Positions 33,695 to 42,317 are shown, counted from the first letter of the stretch. The stretch: 64,000 nt of DNA from Oricola sp. (GCF_022763245.1 NZ_JALEGV010000034.1:1-64000), one strand, 5' to 3'. Numbers and translations: made by a program. Notes: generated by a model from the letters alone, not told the origin.

Positions 33695-34833
33695 GCGAAG
33701 GCTCCGGCGAGGTTGTCGAGATCGGTGACGCGCGCGGGATGGTCGATCACGATGTCGAGCGCCCGCGGTTCGCCGACGATCGGCTGCGACCACAAATGCG
33801 CGAAGGTCGCGTCGAGATCGGCACCCTCGTGCAGAACGTGATAGACGGCGGCGCAGATCGGCATGGCGATGTCCATGCGCCGCGCCAGGTCCATCACGGA
33901 TTTGGCGTTCAGCTCGCCCTCCACGACCACGGGACGGCCCTCGAAACAGTCCTCGCGCGCGAGACCGCTTCCCAATTGGATGCCGAGCGACATGTTACGC
34001 GAGGTCTGGCTGGAGCAGGTGAGCGTGAGGTCGCCGGCGCCTGACAGGCCGGTGATCGTCTCGCGGCGTCCGCCGAGCGCCTCGGCAAGCGTCTTCATCT
34101 CGTCCATGCCGCGGGCGATCAGGGCCGCGCGCGTGTTTTCGGCGAAACCCGCACCTGTCATCATGCCGCAGGCGATGGCGATCACGTTCTTCACCGCGCC
34201 GCCGATTTCCACTCCGGTCAGGTCGTCCGAAATGAAGGGGCGGAAGGTCGGCGAGCTCAACGACAGCGCAAACCGCGCGGCCGGGCTGTCCGAGGGATCG
34301 AGCCGGTCTTCATGAGTGAAGTCGAAGGCGACAGTCACGGCCGTCGGATAGGCCTTTGCCGTCTCATGCGCGAAGGTCGGGCCGGAAATCGCGCCGATCC
34401 GGTGGCCGGGCGCTTCCTCGGCGACGACGCTGGCGAGCAGCCGGCCGGTGCCGGCCTCGATGCCCTTTGCGCAGAGCGCGATCGCGGTCTCTTCGTTCAG
34501 ATGTTCCGCCATCCGGCGCCCCATCTCGCGCATGGTGTGCGACGGCGTCACGAGCATGACGGCCTCCGCGCCGGCAAGCGCTTCGGCCAGATCGGTCGTG
34601 GCGCGAATGCCGGCGGGCAGGTCGATGCCGGGCAGGTAGCGTTCGTTGCGGTCGCGTTCGTTGATCGTGCGAACGACCTCTTCGTCACGCCCCCAGATCG
34701 TCACGTCGCGCCCGGCGCGCCGGGCGACGGAGGCGAGCGCCGTGCCCCAGGCACCGGCGCCGATCACGGCGATACGGGAAAAGGGTCGCGTCTGGGCGAT
34801 GACAGAATTTCTTTCGACAAGCGGGAGGGTCAC
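33691..34833 (-). CDS. gpsA: Glycerol-3-phosphate dehydrogenase [NAD(P)+], GpsA
   Basis: GpsA reduces dihydroxyacetone phosphate to glycerol-3-phosphate for phospholipids or, here, for glucosylglycerol. The NAD-binding motif is RIAVIGAGAWGTALASVA. The catalytic region has GPTFAHETAK, EIGGAVKNVIAIACGM (with the conserved Lys) and the C-terminal helical domain with GLSGAGDLTLTCSSQTSRN. The start is uncertain: GTG 34833 is favoured because GGAAAGCC lies 5 nt upstream, while ATG 34872 has no ribosome binding site. It is the first gene of the gpsA / phosphatase / ggpS operon. A general housekeeping GpsA may exist elsewhere; the operon position suggests this copy is dedicated to osmolyte supply, which is inference. 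Confidence 0.92.
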   Translation of the reverse strand: MTLPLVERNSVIAQTRPFSRIAVIGAGAWGTALASVARRAGRDVTIWGRDEEVVRTINERDRNERYLPGIDLPAGIRATTDLAEALAGAEAVMLVTPSHTMREMGRRMAEHLNEETAIALCAKGIEAGTGRLLASVVAEEAPGHRIGAISGPTFAHETAKAYPTAVTVAFDFTHEDRLDPSDSPAARFALSLSSPTFRPFISDDLTGVEIGGAVKNVIAIACGMMTGAGFAENTRAALIARGMDEMKTLAEALGGRRETITGLSGAGDLTLTCSSQTSRNMSLGIQLGSGLAREDCFEGRPVVVEGELNAKSVMDLARRMDIAMPICAAVYHVLHEGADLDATFAHLWSQPIVGEPRALDIVIDHPARVTDLDNLAGAFA

Positions 34834-35302
34834 GTTGGCTTTCCGTGGCTGTTGAACATCCGAATTGAGCATCGTTCGAAGCGGGTCGAACGGAATGAAC
34901 GGAAGTCAAACGCCTGGCGGACGGGGAGCGGGGACACTGCCGGAAAGACGTGGCCCGCGGAAGAATTTGCGAAACCCGGATGAAATTGTGCGCTGCACAC
35001 TCATGCTCTCAGACATAGACATCTGTTCACTTAATTCAACCGATTAGCGGGAAAAAGGTTCCCCGCATTGCAGCATTTTCTTTCGAACCCTTTGATTCCT
35101 TGGGCTGCCGGCGGATGAAACGTCTCGGCGAACGCACCACGGCCCGCTGCATCCCGCGCCCCGAAGCAACGCTCGCACGCCCCGCCGATTCGCACGTCCA
35201 CGCCCCGGAACCGGCCTCGGGTTGACGTCAGTCAATGTGAATTCGGGCGTTCTGTGATCAGTAGGTTGCTTTCGTGGAGCAAAGAGGGGGGAACCTGTCA
35301 CG
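34834..35302. promoter_or_regulatory. Divergent regulatory region of the gpsA operon and ppsA
   Basis: This 469-bp gap separates divergent operons and holds no supported gene. It contains GTGCGCTGCACA (34988-34999), an element with GTGC/GCAC arms that recurs at 58541, and near its right end the TTGA-N6-TCAA site for ppsA. I cannot assign the gpsA promoter with confidence, though one is expected in its left half. Confidence 0.45.
35222..35235. promoter_or_regulatory. FNR/FixK-type box upstream of ppsA (box A)
   Basis: The sequence TTGACGTCAGTCAA fits the FNR-family consensus TTGA-N6-TCAA. Its centre is about 74 nt before the ppsA ATG. It is one of six such sites near the FNR gene at 43283. 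In E. coli-type FNR promoters activation is typical when the site is centred near -41.5, which would place the start about 30 nt before the ATG. Confidence 0.7.
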
Positions 35303-37690
35303 ATGTCCAGTTCCGAGACCGTAATCTGGCTTGAAGATGCGAGCCGCAAGGATGTGCCCCGGGTCGGCGGCAAGAATGCCTCGTTGGGCGAAATGCTCAA
35401 CCAGCTCGGCTCGAAGGGCATCGCCGTGCCGTCCGGTTTCGCAACGACGTCGCAGGCCTACTGGCAGTTCCTGGAGGCCAACGACCTGATGGCCCGGATC
35501 GCCGAGGCGGTCGAGGAATATGTCGCCGGACACGTGACGCTGGCCGAAACGGGCGCGGCGGTTCGCAAGATGATCCTGCGCGGCACGTTTCCCGCCGACC
35601 TGGCGGCCGAGATCGGCGAGTTCTACCGCCAGATGTCGGCGAAGGCCGGCCGCGACGAGGTGGATGTCGCGGTGCGCTCAAGCGCCACGGCGGAAGATCT
35701 CCCCGACGCCAGCTTCGCCGGCCAGCAGGAAACCTATCTCAACATCAAGGGCGAGCGTGAACTGCTCGACGCCTGCAAGCGCTGCTTTGCGTCCCTGTTC
35801 ACCGACCGGGCGATCAGCTACCGGCAGGTGAAGGGCTTCGATCATCTGAAGGTGGCGCTCTCCATCGGCGTGCAGCTGATGGTCCGCTCCGACAAGGGCG
35901 GCTCGGGCGTGATGTTCTCCATCGACACCGAGACCGGCTTCGACAAGGTCGTGGTCATCAACGCGGCCTGGGGCCTCGGCGAGAACGTCGTTCAGGGCGC
36001 CGTCGATCCCGACGAATTCGTCGTGTTCAAGCCGCTGCTGGAAAGCGGTGAATACCGCCCGATCGTCGAGAAGAAGGTCGGCGCCAAGGGGATCAAGATG
36101 ATCTACTCCGAGGGCGCCGAAAAGACCCGCAACGTGCCGACCTCCAAGAAGGAGCGCGCGGCCTATGTGCTCTCGGAAGACGAGGTGCTGACGCTGGCCC
36201 GCTGGGCCGTGATCATCGAACAGCATTACGGCTGCCCGATGGACATGGAATGGGCGAAAGACGGCGACACCGGCGCGCTTTTCATCGTTCAGGCGCGTCC
36301 TGAAACCGTGCAGGCGCGCCGCGACCAGTCGTCCTTCAAATCCTACACCATCAAGTCCAAGGGCAAGGTCCTCACCAAGGGTCTGTCCATCGGCGGGTCC
36401 GTGATCGCCGGCCGCCTCTGCCTGATCGAGGACGTCGCCGACATCGACAAGTTCGTCGACGGCTCCATCCTGGTGACGGGCACGACCGACCCGGACTGGG
36501 TGCCGATCATGAAGCGCGCCGCCGGCATCATCACCGACCATGGCGGCCGCACCTCCCATGCGGCCATCGTCAGCCGCGAGCTCGGCGTTCCGGCGGTTGT
36601 CGGCACGGGCGAGGCGACGCACATCCTGCACAGCGAACAGGAAGTGACGCTGTCCTGCGCCGAGGGCGACGAGGGCTTCGTCTATGAAGGCTTCGCCGAA
36701 TACGAGGAAAAGACCGAGTCGCTCTCCGACATTCCGGCGACCCGCACCAAGGTCATGCTCAACATCGCCAATCCGGGTTCGGCCTTCCGCTGGTGGCAGA
36801 TCCCGACCGACGGCGTCGGTCTGGCGCGCATGGAATTCGTGATCAACAACCAGATCCAGGTCCATCCGATGGCGCTGATCCACTTCGATCAGGTGACGGA
36901 CGAGGCGGCGCGCGAGAAGATCAAGCAGCTGACCCGCGATTACGACGACAAGTCGGAATATTTCGTCGACAAGCTGGCGCGCGGCCTGGCCCGGATCGCC
37001 GCCACCGTCTACCCGAAGCCGGTCATCGTGCGCATGAGCGACTTCAAGACCAACGAATATGCGGGCCTTCTCGGTGGCGCCGGCTTCGAGCCGGCCGAGG
37101 AAAACCCGATGATCGGCTTCCGTGGCGCGTCGCGCTACTATTCGGAGGCCTATCGGGCGGGCTTCGCGCTGGAATGCCAGGCCATGGCGCGACTGCGCAA
37201 CGACATGGGCTTCGACAATGTGACGATGATGATCCCGTTCTGCCGCTCCGTCGGCGAGGCCGACAAGGTGCTCGAGGTGATGGCCGAAAACGGGCTGCAT
37301 CGCGGCGAGAACGGCCTGCTCGTCTATGTCATGTGCGAGATCCCGTCCAACGTGATCCTGGCCAAGGATTTCGCCTCGCGCTTCGACGGTTTCTCCATCG
37401 GCTCCAACGACCTGACACAGCTCACGCTGGGCGTCGATCGCGACTCCGACACGCTGTCCGGCCTGTTCGACGAACAGGATCCGGCCGTCAAATGGATGAT
37501 CTCCAACGTCATCCGCGAGGCGCATGCCGCCGGCGCGAAAGTCGGGCTGTGCGGACAGGCGCCGAGCGACCATCCGGAGTTCGCCGAGTTCCTGGTCGAA
37601 TGCGGAATCGACTCCATGTCGGTGACGCCGGACAGCTTCATCGCGGTCAAGAAACAGGTTGCCGCGGCGGAAGCCGCGCAGGCCAAATAG
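35303..37690 (+). CDS. ppsA: Phosphoenolpyruvate synthase (pyruvate, water dikinase)
   Basis: PpsA makes phosphoenolpyruvate from pyruvate and ATP, feeding gluconeogenesis. The 795-residue protein has the three expected domains. The N-terminal ATP-grasp part includes VGGKNASLGEMLNQL and AVRSSATAEDLPDASFAGQQ. The phosphohistidine swivel has TDHGGRTSHAAIVSRELG, with the catalytic His in TSHAAI. The PEP/pyruvate-binding barrel includes GFRGASRYYSEAYRAGF and IGSNDLTQLTLGVDRDS, and GLCGQAPSDHPEFAEFLV near the end. It is preceded by an FNR-type site and followed 118 bp later by pfkB. Control by an oxygen-responsive regulator is inferred from the site. Confidence 0.96.
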   Translation: MSSSETVIWLEDASRKDVPRVGGKNASLGEMLNQLGSKGIAVPSGFATTSQAYWQFLEANDLMARIAEAVEEYVAGHVTLAETGAAVRKMILRGTFPADLAAEIGEFYRQMSAKAGRDEVDVAVRSSATAEDLPDASFAGQQETYLNIKGERELLDACKRCFASLFTDRAISYRQVKGFDHLKVALSIGVQLMVRSDKGGSGVMFSIDTETGFDKVVVINAAWGLGENVVQGAVDPDEFVVFKPLLESGEYRPIVEKKVGAKGIKMIYSEGAEKTRNVPTSKKERAAYVLSEDEVLTLARWAVIIEQHYGCPMDMEWAKDGDTGALFIVQARPETVQARRDQSSFKSYTIKSKGKVLTKGLSIGGSVIAGRLCLIEDVADIDKFVDGSILVTGTTDPDWVPIMKRAAGIITDHGGRTSHAAIVSRELGVPAVVGTGEATHILHSEQEVTLSCAEGDEGFVYEGFAEYEEKTESLSDIPATRTKVMLNIANPGSAFRWWQIPTDGVGLARMEFVINNQIQVHPMALIHFDQVTDEAAREKIKQLTRDYDDKSEYFVDKLARGLARIAATVYPKPVIVRMSDFKTNEYAGLLGGAGFEPAEENPMIGFRGASRYYSEAYRAGFALECQAMARLRNDMGFDNVTMMIPFCRSVGEADKVLEVMAENGLHRGENGLLVYVMCEIPSNVILAKDFASRFDGFSIGSNDLTQLTLGVDRDSDTLSGLFDEQDPAVKWMISNVIREAHAAGAKVGLCGQAPSDHPEFAEFLVECGIDSMSVTPDSFIAVKKQVAAAEAAQAK

Positions 37691-37705
37691 GGCAACCCGG
37701 GACAG

Positions 37706-37739
37706 GCCGGCGGGCAGGGGACACAACCTGCCCGTCGGC
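37706..37739. other. Stable hairpin between ppsA and pfkB
   Basis: GCCGGCGGGCAGG (37706-37718) pairs with CCTGCCCGTCGGC (37727-37739), 13 bp with one G-T pair, across an 8-nt loop. No T-run follows, so it is a poor intrinsic terminator. It may be a processing or stabilising element that uncouples the levels of the two genes. Confidence 0.45.
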
Positions 37740-37807
37740 ATGGCATTCGGGTTGCGGATCGCGGCGCGACCTGACACCGTGGAGCCAGTGAGACTCCGAC
37801 GAGGAAA

Positions 37808-38755
37808 GTGGCAGCCGCCGTGGAACGCATCCTGACAATCGCCCTCAATCCCGCCATCGACGTGAGCTGCGACGCCGAGCACGTCCGCCCGACGCTGAAG
37901 ACGCGGACGATGAACCAGATGCACTACGCCGGCGGCGGCGGCGCCAATGTCGCCCGCGTCATCGCCGAACTCGGCGGCCGGGCGGAGCTGCTGTACTTCT
38001 CGGGCGGCTTCTCCGGCCCGCTCTACGACCGGCTTCTCGACGAATACGACATCGTCAAGCACCGCATCGAGATGGCCGGCTCCAACCGCATCGCGCTGAT
38101 GGTGCATGAACTGAGCACCAATTTCGAATATCGCTTCGTGCCGGAAGGCCCGACGATCGACCCGTACGAACTCGAGCCGGTGCACGATTTCATCGAGGCC
38201 TATGAAGGCGACTACATCATCGCCAGCGGCAGCCTGCCGCACGGCGCCCCCGCCGACACCTACAGCCGCATGGCCGACGTCGCCCAGCGCAAGGGCATCC
38301 GGTTCGTCCTCGACACCTCGGGCGAGGCCCTGCGCAACACGATCGACCACGCCGGCATCTTCCTCCTGAAGCCGAGCATGAGCGAACTGGAAAAGCTGGT
38401 CGGCGAGCGGCTCGACGAGAATTCGGCCTGCACGGTCGCCACGGACCTCGTCAAGCGCGGCGCGGCCGAGAACATCGCGCTCTCGATGGGCAAGTCAGGC
38501 GCGGTGCTGGTCAATGCCGAGGGCATCGTGCGCATGCGGTCGATCCACGTCCGCGAGGCGTCGGCGGTCGGCGCGGGCGACAGCTTCGTCGCCGGCATGG
38601 TCTTCTGGCTGACCCAGGGCCACACCGTCCACGAGGCCTTCCGCTTCGGCATCGCCGCCGGCTCGGCCGCGGTGATGACGCCGGGAACCGAACTCTGCCG
38701 CCGCGCCGACGTCTACGCCCTCTACGAGAACGGCGTCACCCGCGCCCACGGGTGA
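37808..38755 (+). CDS. pfkB: PfkB-family sugar-phosphate kinase (6-phosphofructokinase II-like)
   Basis: PfkB-type kinases phosphorylate fructose-6-phosphate or related sugars. The 315-residue protein opens ILTIALNPAIDVSCDAEHV, has the family Gly-Gly motif HYAGGGGANVARVIAELGG (about 39-57) and the C-terminal signature with catalytic Asp in SAVGAGDSFVAGMVFWL. The N-terminus is typical of the PfkB/LacC subgroup. The GTG at 37808 is close after GAGGAAA; GTG 37820 is an alternative. Read-through from ppsA would place it in the FNR regulon. PpsA and PfkB act in opposite directions of central metabolism, so post-transcriptional balance is likely. Other sugar-phosphate substrates, such as tagatose-6-phosphate, cannot be excluded. 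Confidence 0.87.
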   Translation: MAAAVERILTIALNPAIDVSCDAEHVRPTLKTRTMNQMHYAGGGGANVARVIAELGGRAELLYFSGGFSGPLYDRLLDEYDIVKHRIEMAGSNRIALMVHELSTNFEYRFVPEGPTIDPYELEPVHDFIEAYEGDYIIASGSLPHGAPADTYSRMADVAQRKGIRFVLDTSGEALRNTIDHAGIFLLKPSMSELEKLVGERLDENSACTVATDLVKRGAAENIALSMGKSGAVLVNAEGIVRMRSIHVREASAVGAGDSFVAGMVFWLTQGHTVHEAFRFGIAAGSAAVMTPGTELCRRADVYALYENGVTRAHG

Positions 38756-38770
38756 CGGCGGTTCCCGTCG

Positions 38771-39751
38771 TCAGACGGCACCATCCATCGGAAAGCGCTC
38801 CGACGTGGCGATCGCCGCGCCGCGCAATCCGGCGTCGTTGGCGAGGATCGCGTGCACCGGGATGGAGGCGAGGGCGTCCGACTTCGCGCCCTTGTTGGCG
38901 AAGAGCTCGCGGAAGCGGTCGCTGTCGAGGAGCGGCACGATCTTCGGTGTGATTCCGCGGCCGAGAAAGACGCCGCCCCGCGCGTCGTGCAGCAGCGCCA
39001 GGTCCCCGGCGACCCGCGCCATGATCGAAACGAAGCAGTCCAGCGTGTCGCGCGCCAGCGCGTCGTCGTCCTTCAACGCCAGATCGATGATCTCGCGCGC
39101 GTGCAGGCTCGGTTCGGGCAGGCCCTCCAGCTCCGAGAGCACCGAGTGGACGGTTTCCAGCCCGCGCCCCGACAGGACCGACTGGATCGGCGCGTATCCA
39201 TATTCGCCGGCGACTTTCGCAAGGATCGCCATCTCGCGCTCATTCGTCGCCGAAAACGCCATGTGGCCGGCGGAGCCGGCGATCGGCGTTTGCCTGCCGG
39301 AGGGACCGATCAGCATCGCCGACCCGAACTCGCCGCCCGTGCCCAGCACGATCATCGGCGCGCCGTCGACGGGCTCGCCCCCGTTGATCCGGCACCGGTC
39401 ATGCGCGTTGAGGAACGGCAGACACAGCGCCAGGGCCTCGAAATTGTTGACGAAATGGATCTTCTCGACGCCGCAGGCGCCCCGCACCTCCTCGGACGTG
39501 AAGCGCCAGGACGCGTTCTCGATGCCGATCCGGTCGCCGGTCAGCGGGTCGGCGACCGAGAAACCCGCGATATGCGGCCGGTCGGGAATGGCCTCCAGAT
39601 AGTGGGCCACCGCTTCGGGAAGCGAGGTGAACATCTTCGTCTCGAAGACGGCGAAATGCTTCACCGACAATTTGTCGATGTCGCAGATGGCGAAACGGGC
39701 ATGCGTTCCGCCGATGTCGCCAATGATCGCGCTGCGTTTGCTTGCTGGCAT
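38771..39751 (-). CDS. glk: Glucokinase (ROK-unrelated, Glk family)
   Basis: Glucokinase phosphorylates glucose to glucose-6-phosphate in the cytoplasm. The 326-residue product has the ATP-binding opening IIGDIGGTHARFAICDI, the sugar-binding segment HFVNNFEALALCLPFL and the phosphate loop VLGTGGEFGSAMLIG, near the usual GTGLG position. A YAPIQSVLSGRGLETV block and LHDARGGVFLGRGITPKIV at the C-terminus are also typical. I use ATG 39751 (MPASKRSAIIGD), preceded by GAGGAGCCC, and not the longer open frame to 39976. The divergent region to the phosphoribosyltransferase gene holds two FNR-type sites. GTGGEFG has an uncommon Glu-Phe in the loop. Confidence 0.9.
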   Translation of the reverse strand: MPASKRSAIIGDIGGTHARFAICDIDKLSVKHFAVFETKMFTSLPEAVAHYLEAIPDRPHIAGFSVADPLTGDRIGIENASWRFTSEEVRGACGVEKIHFVNNFEALALCLPFLNAHDRCRINGGEPVDGAPMIVLGTGGEFGSAMLIGPSGRQTPIAGSAGHMAFSATNEREMAILAKVAGEYGYAPIQSVLSGRGLETVHSVLSELEGLPEPSLHAREIIDLALKDDDALARDTLDCFVSIMARVAGDLALLHDARGGVFLGRGITPKIVPLLDSDRFRELFANKGAKSDALASIPVHAILANDAGLRGAAIATSERFPMDGAV

Positions 39752-39824
39752 CAGGTCGGGCTCCTCCGCCGTCTCGAACATCTCCCAAGGGACGACGATC
39801 CTACATGCAGGCCGGGTCCGCGTG

Positions 39825-39838
39825 TTGACGTCAATCAA
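39825..39838. promoter_or_regulatory. FNR/FixK-type box upstream of glk (box B)
   Basis: TTGACGTCAATCAA fits TTGA-N6-TCAA; its centre is 80 nt before the glk ATG on the minus strand. It lies 23 nt from the second site, in the same intergenic region. Confidence 0.68.
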
Positions 39839-39860
39839 CATTTTCATAACGCAGGCCGAT

Positions 39861-39874
39861 TTGACTGCCGTCAA
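39861..39874. promoter_or_regulatory. FNR/FixK-type box upstream of the phosphoribosyltransferase gene (box C)
   Basis: TTGACTGCCGTCAA fits TTGA-N6-TCAA; its centre is 56 nt before the ATG at 39924. Boxes B and C are 36 nt apart centre to centre and probably serve the two divergent genes separately. Confidence 0.7.
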
Positions 39875-39923
39875 TGCATGGAGGGCTGCGCAAAACCATC
39901 CTGACCGGCGGGAGGATCGGCGC

Positions 39924-40580
39924 ATGCTGTTTCTTGATCGCGAGGATGCCGGGCGCAAACTGGCGGAACTACTCAAGGGCCGGGATTACGGCGACGCCGT
40001 GGTCGTCGCGCTTCCGCGCGGCGGCGTTCCGCTCGGCGCGGTCGTGGCCGACGCGCTGAACCTGCCGCTCGACGTGATCCTGGTGCGCAAGGTCGGCGCG
40101 CCGTCCCAGCCCGAACTGGCGCTCGGCGCGGTGACGGACGGCGACACCATGAAGCTCACCGTCAACAGGGAGATCCAGGCCGAACTGGGCCTGACCGACG
40201 AGGACGTCGAAGATCTGGCCCGTGCGCAACTGCCGGAAATCGAGCGCCGGCGAGCGAGCTACTATAAGGGTCGCGCGCCCGTGCCACTCGCCGGAAAGAC
40301 CGTGATCGTCGTCGACGACGGCGTGGCGACCGGAGCGACGCTCAATTCCGCCCTGCGCCTTATCCGCGGCGAAAGACCCTCCCGGCTGATCCTCGCTCTG
40401 CCCGTCGCCCCGCGCGACACGCTCGAACGCCTGCGGGAGCACGCCGACGAGGTCGTCTGCCTCCACGCGCCGTCGCCCTTCCTGGCGGTCGGCGCGCATT
40501 ACGCGGATTTCTCGCAGGTGAGCGACGAAGAGGTGGTGCGATGCCTTGAGCGCGCCCGAAATCTTGACGGCGGTCAATGA
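39924..40580 (+). CDS. Phosphoribosyltransferase-fold protein (COG1926 type)
   Basis: The 218-residue protein has a type I phosphoribosyltransferase fold. The PRPP-binding motif VIVVDDGVATGATLNSALRL is at about residues 131-150, and AVVVALPRGGVPLGAVVADAL with RKVGAPSQPELALGAV are the flanking family segments. Homologs are often called predicted phosphoribosyltransferases and are found with stress genes in several bacteria, but the nucleobase or other substrate is not known. The ATG at 39924 follows GCGGGAGGATC. The last codons contain the next FNR box. A homologous domain occurs in the DosR dormancy regulon of Mycobacterium, a parallel I find notable. Confidence 0.85.
   Translation: MLFLDREDAGRKLAELLKGRDYGDAVVVALPRGGVPLGAVVADALNLPLDVILVRKVGAPSQPELALGAVTDGDTMKLTVNREIQAELGLTDEDVEDLARAQLPEIERRRASYYKGRAPVPLAGKTVIVVDDGVATGATLNSALRLIRGERPSRLILALPVAPRDTLERLREHADEVVCLHAPSPFLAVGAHYADFSQVSDEEVVRCLERARNLDGGQ
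40564..40577. promoter_or_regulatory. FNR/FixK-type box upstream of the polymer-domain protein gene (box D)
   Basis: TTGACGGCGGTCAA lies within the last codons of the phosphoribosyltransferase gene. Its centre is 73-74 nt before the ATG at 40644, the same distance as at ppsA. CTCTAGGGT about 30 nt downstream could serve as a -10 element. Confidence 0.68.
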
Positions 40581-40643
40581 TCCGCGCCCGCGCGCCTCTA
40601 GGGTGAATGCGATACCGATCTTGCCGCAACACGGGAGCACGCC

Positions 40644-41831
40644 ATGAGCCTGCAAATGACGGTACGCATGTCAGCGATCCTCGCCTTCGTCCTCCTGTCG
40701 GTCGCCGCGCCCCGCGCGCAGCAGACCTATGGCGGCGACGTCTACGAATCCGGCGCCAACGCCTCGATCACGGCGACGGCCGCGCGCGACGCCTTCGTCG
40801 CCGGCTTCTCCGCCCAACTGGACGGGAACATCGGCGGCGACGGCCATGCGGCCGGCTTCGACGTCGATGTCGACGGCACGATCGGCTCGGACCTCTATGC
40901 GAGCGGCGCCACGGTCACGGTCGGCGGGCCGGTGGGCGAGGACGTCACCGTCATGGGCGCGACCGTCCGCCTGCGCCGGTCCTCGTCGGTCGGCGGCAAT
41001 GCGCGGCTGATGGGCGGCTCGGTCACGGTCGAGGCGCCGATTGCCGGCAGCCTGGTGGCGAGCGGCGGCACCATCCGCCTCGATGCGCCCGTCGATGGCG
41101 ATGCGGCGCTGAATGGCGGCGACCTGATCTTCGGAGACGGCGCCCGCATCGCCGGAACGCTGACCTATTCCGGCCCTGAACAGATCGACATTCCGGCCTC
41201 TGTCGCCGCGCCCGAACGGGTGCGTTTCGTGAAGACCGACGCCTGGAGCGCGATGGACGACTGGCGCGAGATCGCCGAGGGTTCGCGGCGCAGCCTGCTG
41301 CCGACGCTGTTCGGCAAGATCGCCGCTTTCGCGGTGACGCTCGCCTTCCTGCTGGTGATTGCCGCCCTGTTCCTCACCGTCGCGCCGGCAACGGTCGAGT
41401 CGGGCCGGCGACGGATCGTCGAGAGACCCGGCGCGACGTTTCTGGCGGGCTTCCTCACGCTTTCCGCCCTGTTCGGCCTCGTTCCGGTCAGCGCGATGAC
41501 GCTCGTCGGCATTCCGCTGATCCCGATCGTCGTCCTGTTGATCGTCCTTGGCTGGACCTTCGCATACGTGCTTGGCGCCTATGCGCTGTCGTTGCGCGTC
41601 GCGACCGCCTTCTGGGAGGTGTCGGAATCCACCGTGGCGCAATTGCTGGTGCTCGCTGTCGGCCTCCTCGTGCTGGCCGTTTTGAACTTCATCCCGATTG
41701 CCGGATGGCTGGTCAACTTCACCATCGTCCTGCTCGGTCTCGGCGCGATTGTCCGGCTGCTGACCGGCTGGATGGCGGGGACGCCCCGGCAGCACCTCGC
41801 GGAGACGCCGGCAGATGCGCCCGCGGCATGA
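40644..41831 (+). CDS. Exported polymer-domain (bactofilin-like repeat) membrane protein, unknown function
   Basis: The 395-residue protein begins with a signal peptide (about residues 1-25, ending APRAQQ). It is followed by a beta-helix-like region (residues about 28-185) of short repeats rich in Gly, Asp and Val, such as VYESGANASIT, AAGFDVDVDGTIGSDLY and GGSVTVEAPIAGSLVASGG. This is the pattern of polymer-forming proteins. The C-terminal half has about four transmembrane helices in pairs (FAVTLAFLLVIAALFLTVA, FLAGFLTLSALFGLVPV and so on). I do not recognise a named function. An FNR-type site and GGGAGCACGCC precede the ATG. Association with the L,D-transpeptidase gene just downstream suggests a cell-envelope role. 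Confidence 0.75.
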   Translation: MSLQMTVRMSAILAFVLLSVAAPRAQQTYGGDVYESGANASITATAARDAFVAGFSAQLDGNIGGDGHAAGFDVDVDGTIGSDLYASGATVTVGGPVGEDVTVMGATVRLRRSSSVGGNARLMGGSVTVEAPIAGSLVASGGTIRLDAPVDGDAALNGGDLIFGDGARIAGTLTYSGPEQIDIPASVAAPERVRFVKTDAWSAMDDWREIAEGSRRSLLPTLFGKIAAFAVTLAFLLVIAALFLTVAPATVESGRRRIVERPGATFLAGFLTLSALFGLVPVSAMTLVGIPLIPIVVLLIVLGWTFAYVLGAYALSLRVATAFWEVSESTVAQLLVLAVGLLVLAVLNFIPIAGWLVNFTIVLLGLGAIVRLLTGWMAGTPRQHLAETPADAPAA

Positions 41832-41867
41832 GCATCCGCGGGTGAATTCCCGCCGACACGCACCGTG

Positions 41868-42317
41868 ATGCACAATCTGCGCGCCTTCCTCCTGTCCCTG
41901 CTGCTGGCCCTGTCGGCCGGCGGGGCTCTCCTTGCCGCCCCGGCGGCAGCCCGTGCGGAGCGCGTCACGGTGGATATCGACCTGTCGGACCAGCAGATGA
42001 CCGTCCGCGCCGATGGCCGCATCCTCTACCGCTGGCCGGTTTCGACCGCGCGCCCCGGCTACCGGACACCGGTCGGGACCTATCATCCCTATCGGCTGGA
42101 ACGGGAGTGGTATTCGACGATCTACGATTACGCCCCGATGCCCTGGTCGATCTTCTTCTTGCGGGGATACGCCATCCACGGCACGACCGATCTCGCCCAT
42201 CTGGGCCAGCCCGCCTCGCATGGCTGCGTGCGCCTGCATCCCGACAACGCGAAGGCGCTGTTCGATCTCGTGCGCAGCGTGGGCATGCGCGAGAGCCTGA
42301 TCGTCATCCGGCCATGA
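41868..42317 (+). CDS. L,D-transpeptidase (YkuD family)
   Basis: YkuD-type enzymes make 3-3 cross-links in peptidoglycan or anchor proteins to it, and are often induced when growth slows. The 149-residue protein has a signal peptide (about 1-28) and the catalytic motif YAIHGTTDLAHLGQPASHGCVRLHPDN (written here as key residues H in AIHG, S-H-G-C-V-R in SHGCVR). I use ATG 41868; a GTG at 41865 directly precedes it. No clear ribosome binding site is seen. It lies 36 bp after the polymer-domain gene, so they are probably co-transcribed from the FNR-type promoter. Its 3' end overlaps the USP gene on the other strand by 14 bp. Confidence 0.88.
   Translation: MHNLRAFLLSLLLALSAGGALLAAPAAARAERVTVDIDLSDQQMTVRADGRILYRWPVSTARPGYRTPVGTYHPYRLEREWYSTIYDYAPMPWSIFFLRGYAIHGTTDLAHLGQPASHGCVRLHPDNAKALFDLVRSVGMRESLIVIRP

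Noticed and set aside
35678-38350. An 890-codon open frame antisense to ppsA and pfkB
   Set aside because: It spans two well-supported genes on the other strand; a shadow with low-complexity charged residues.
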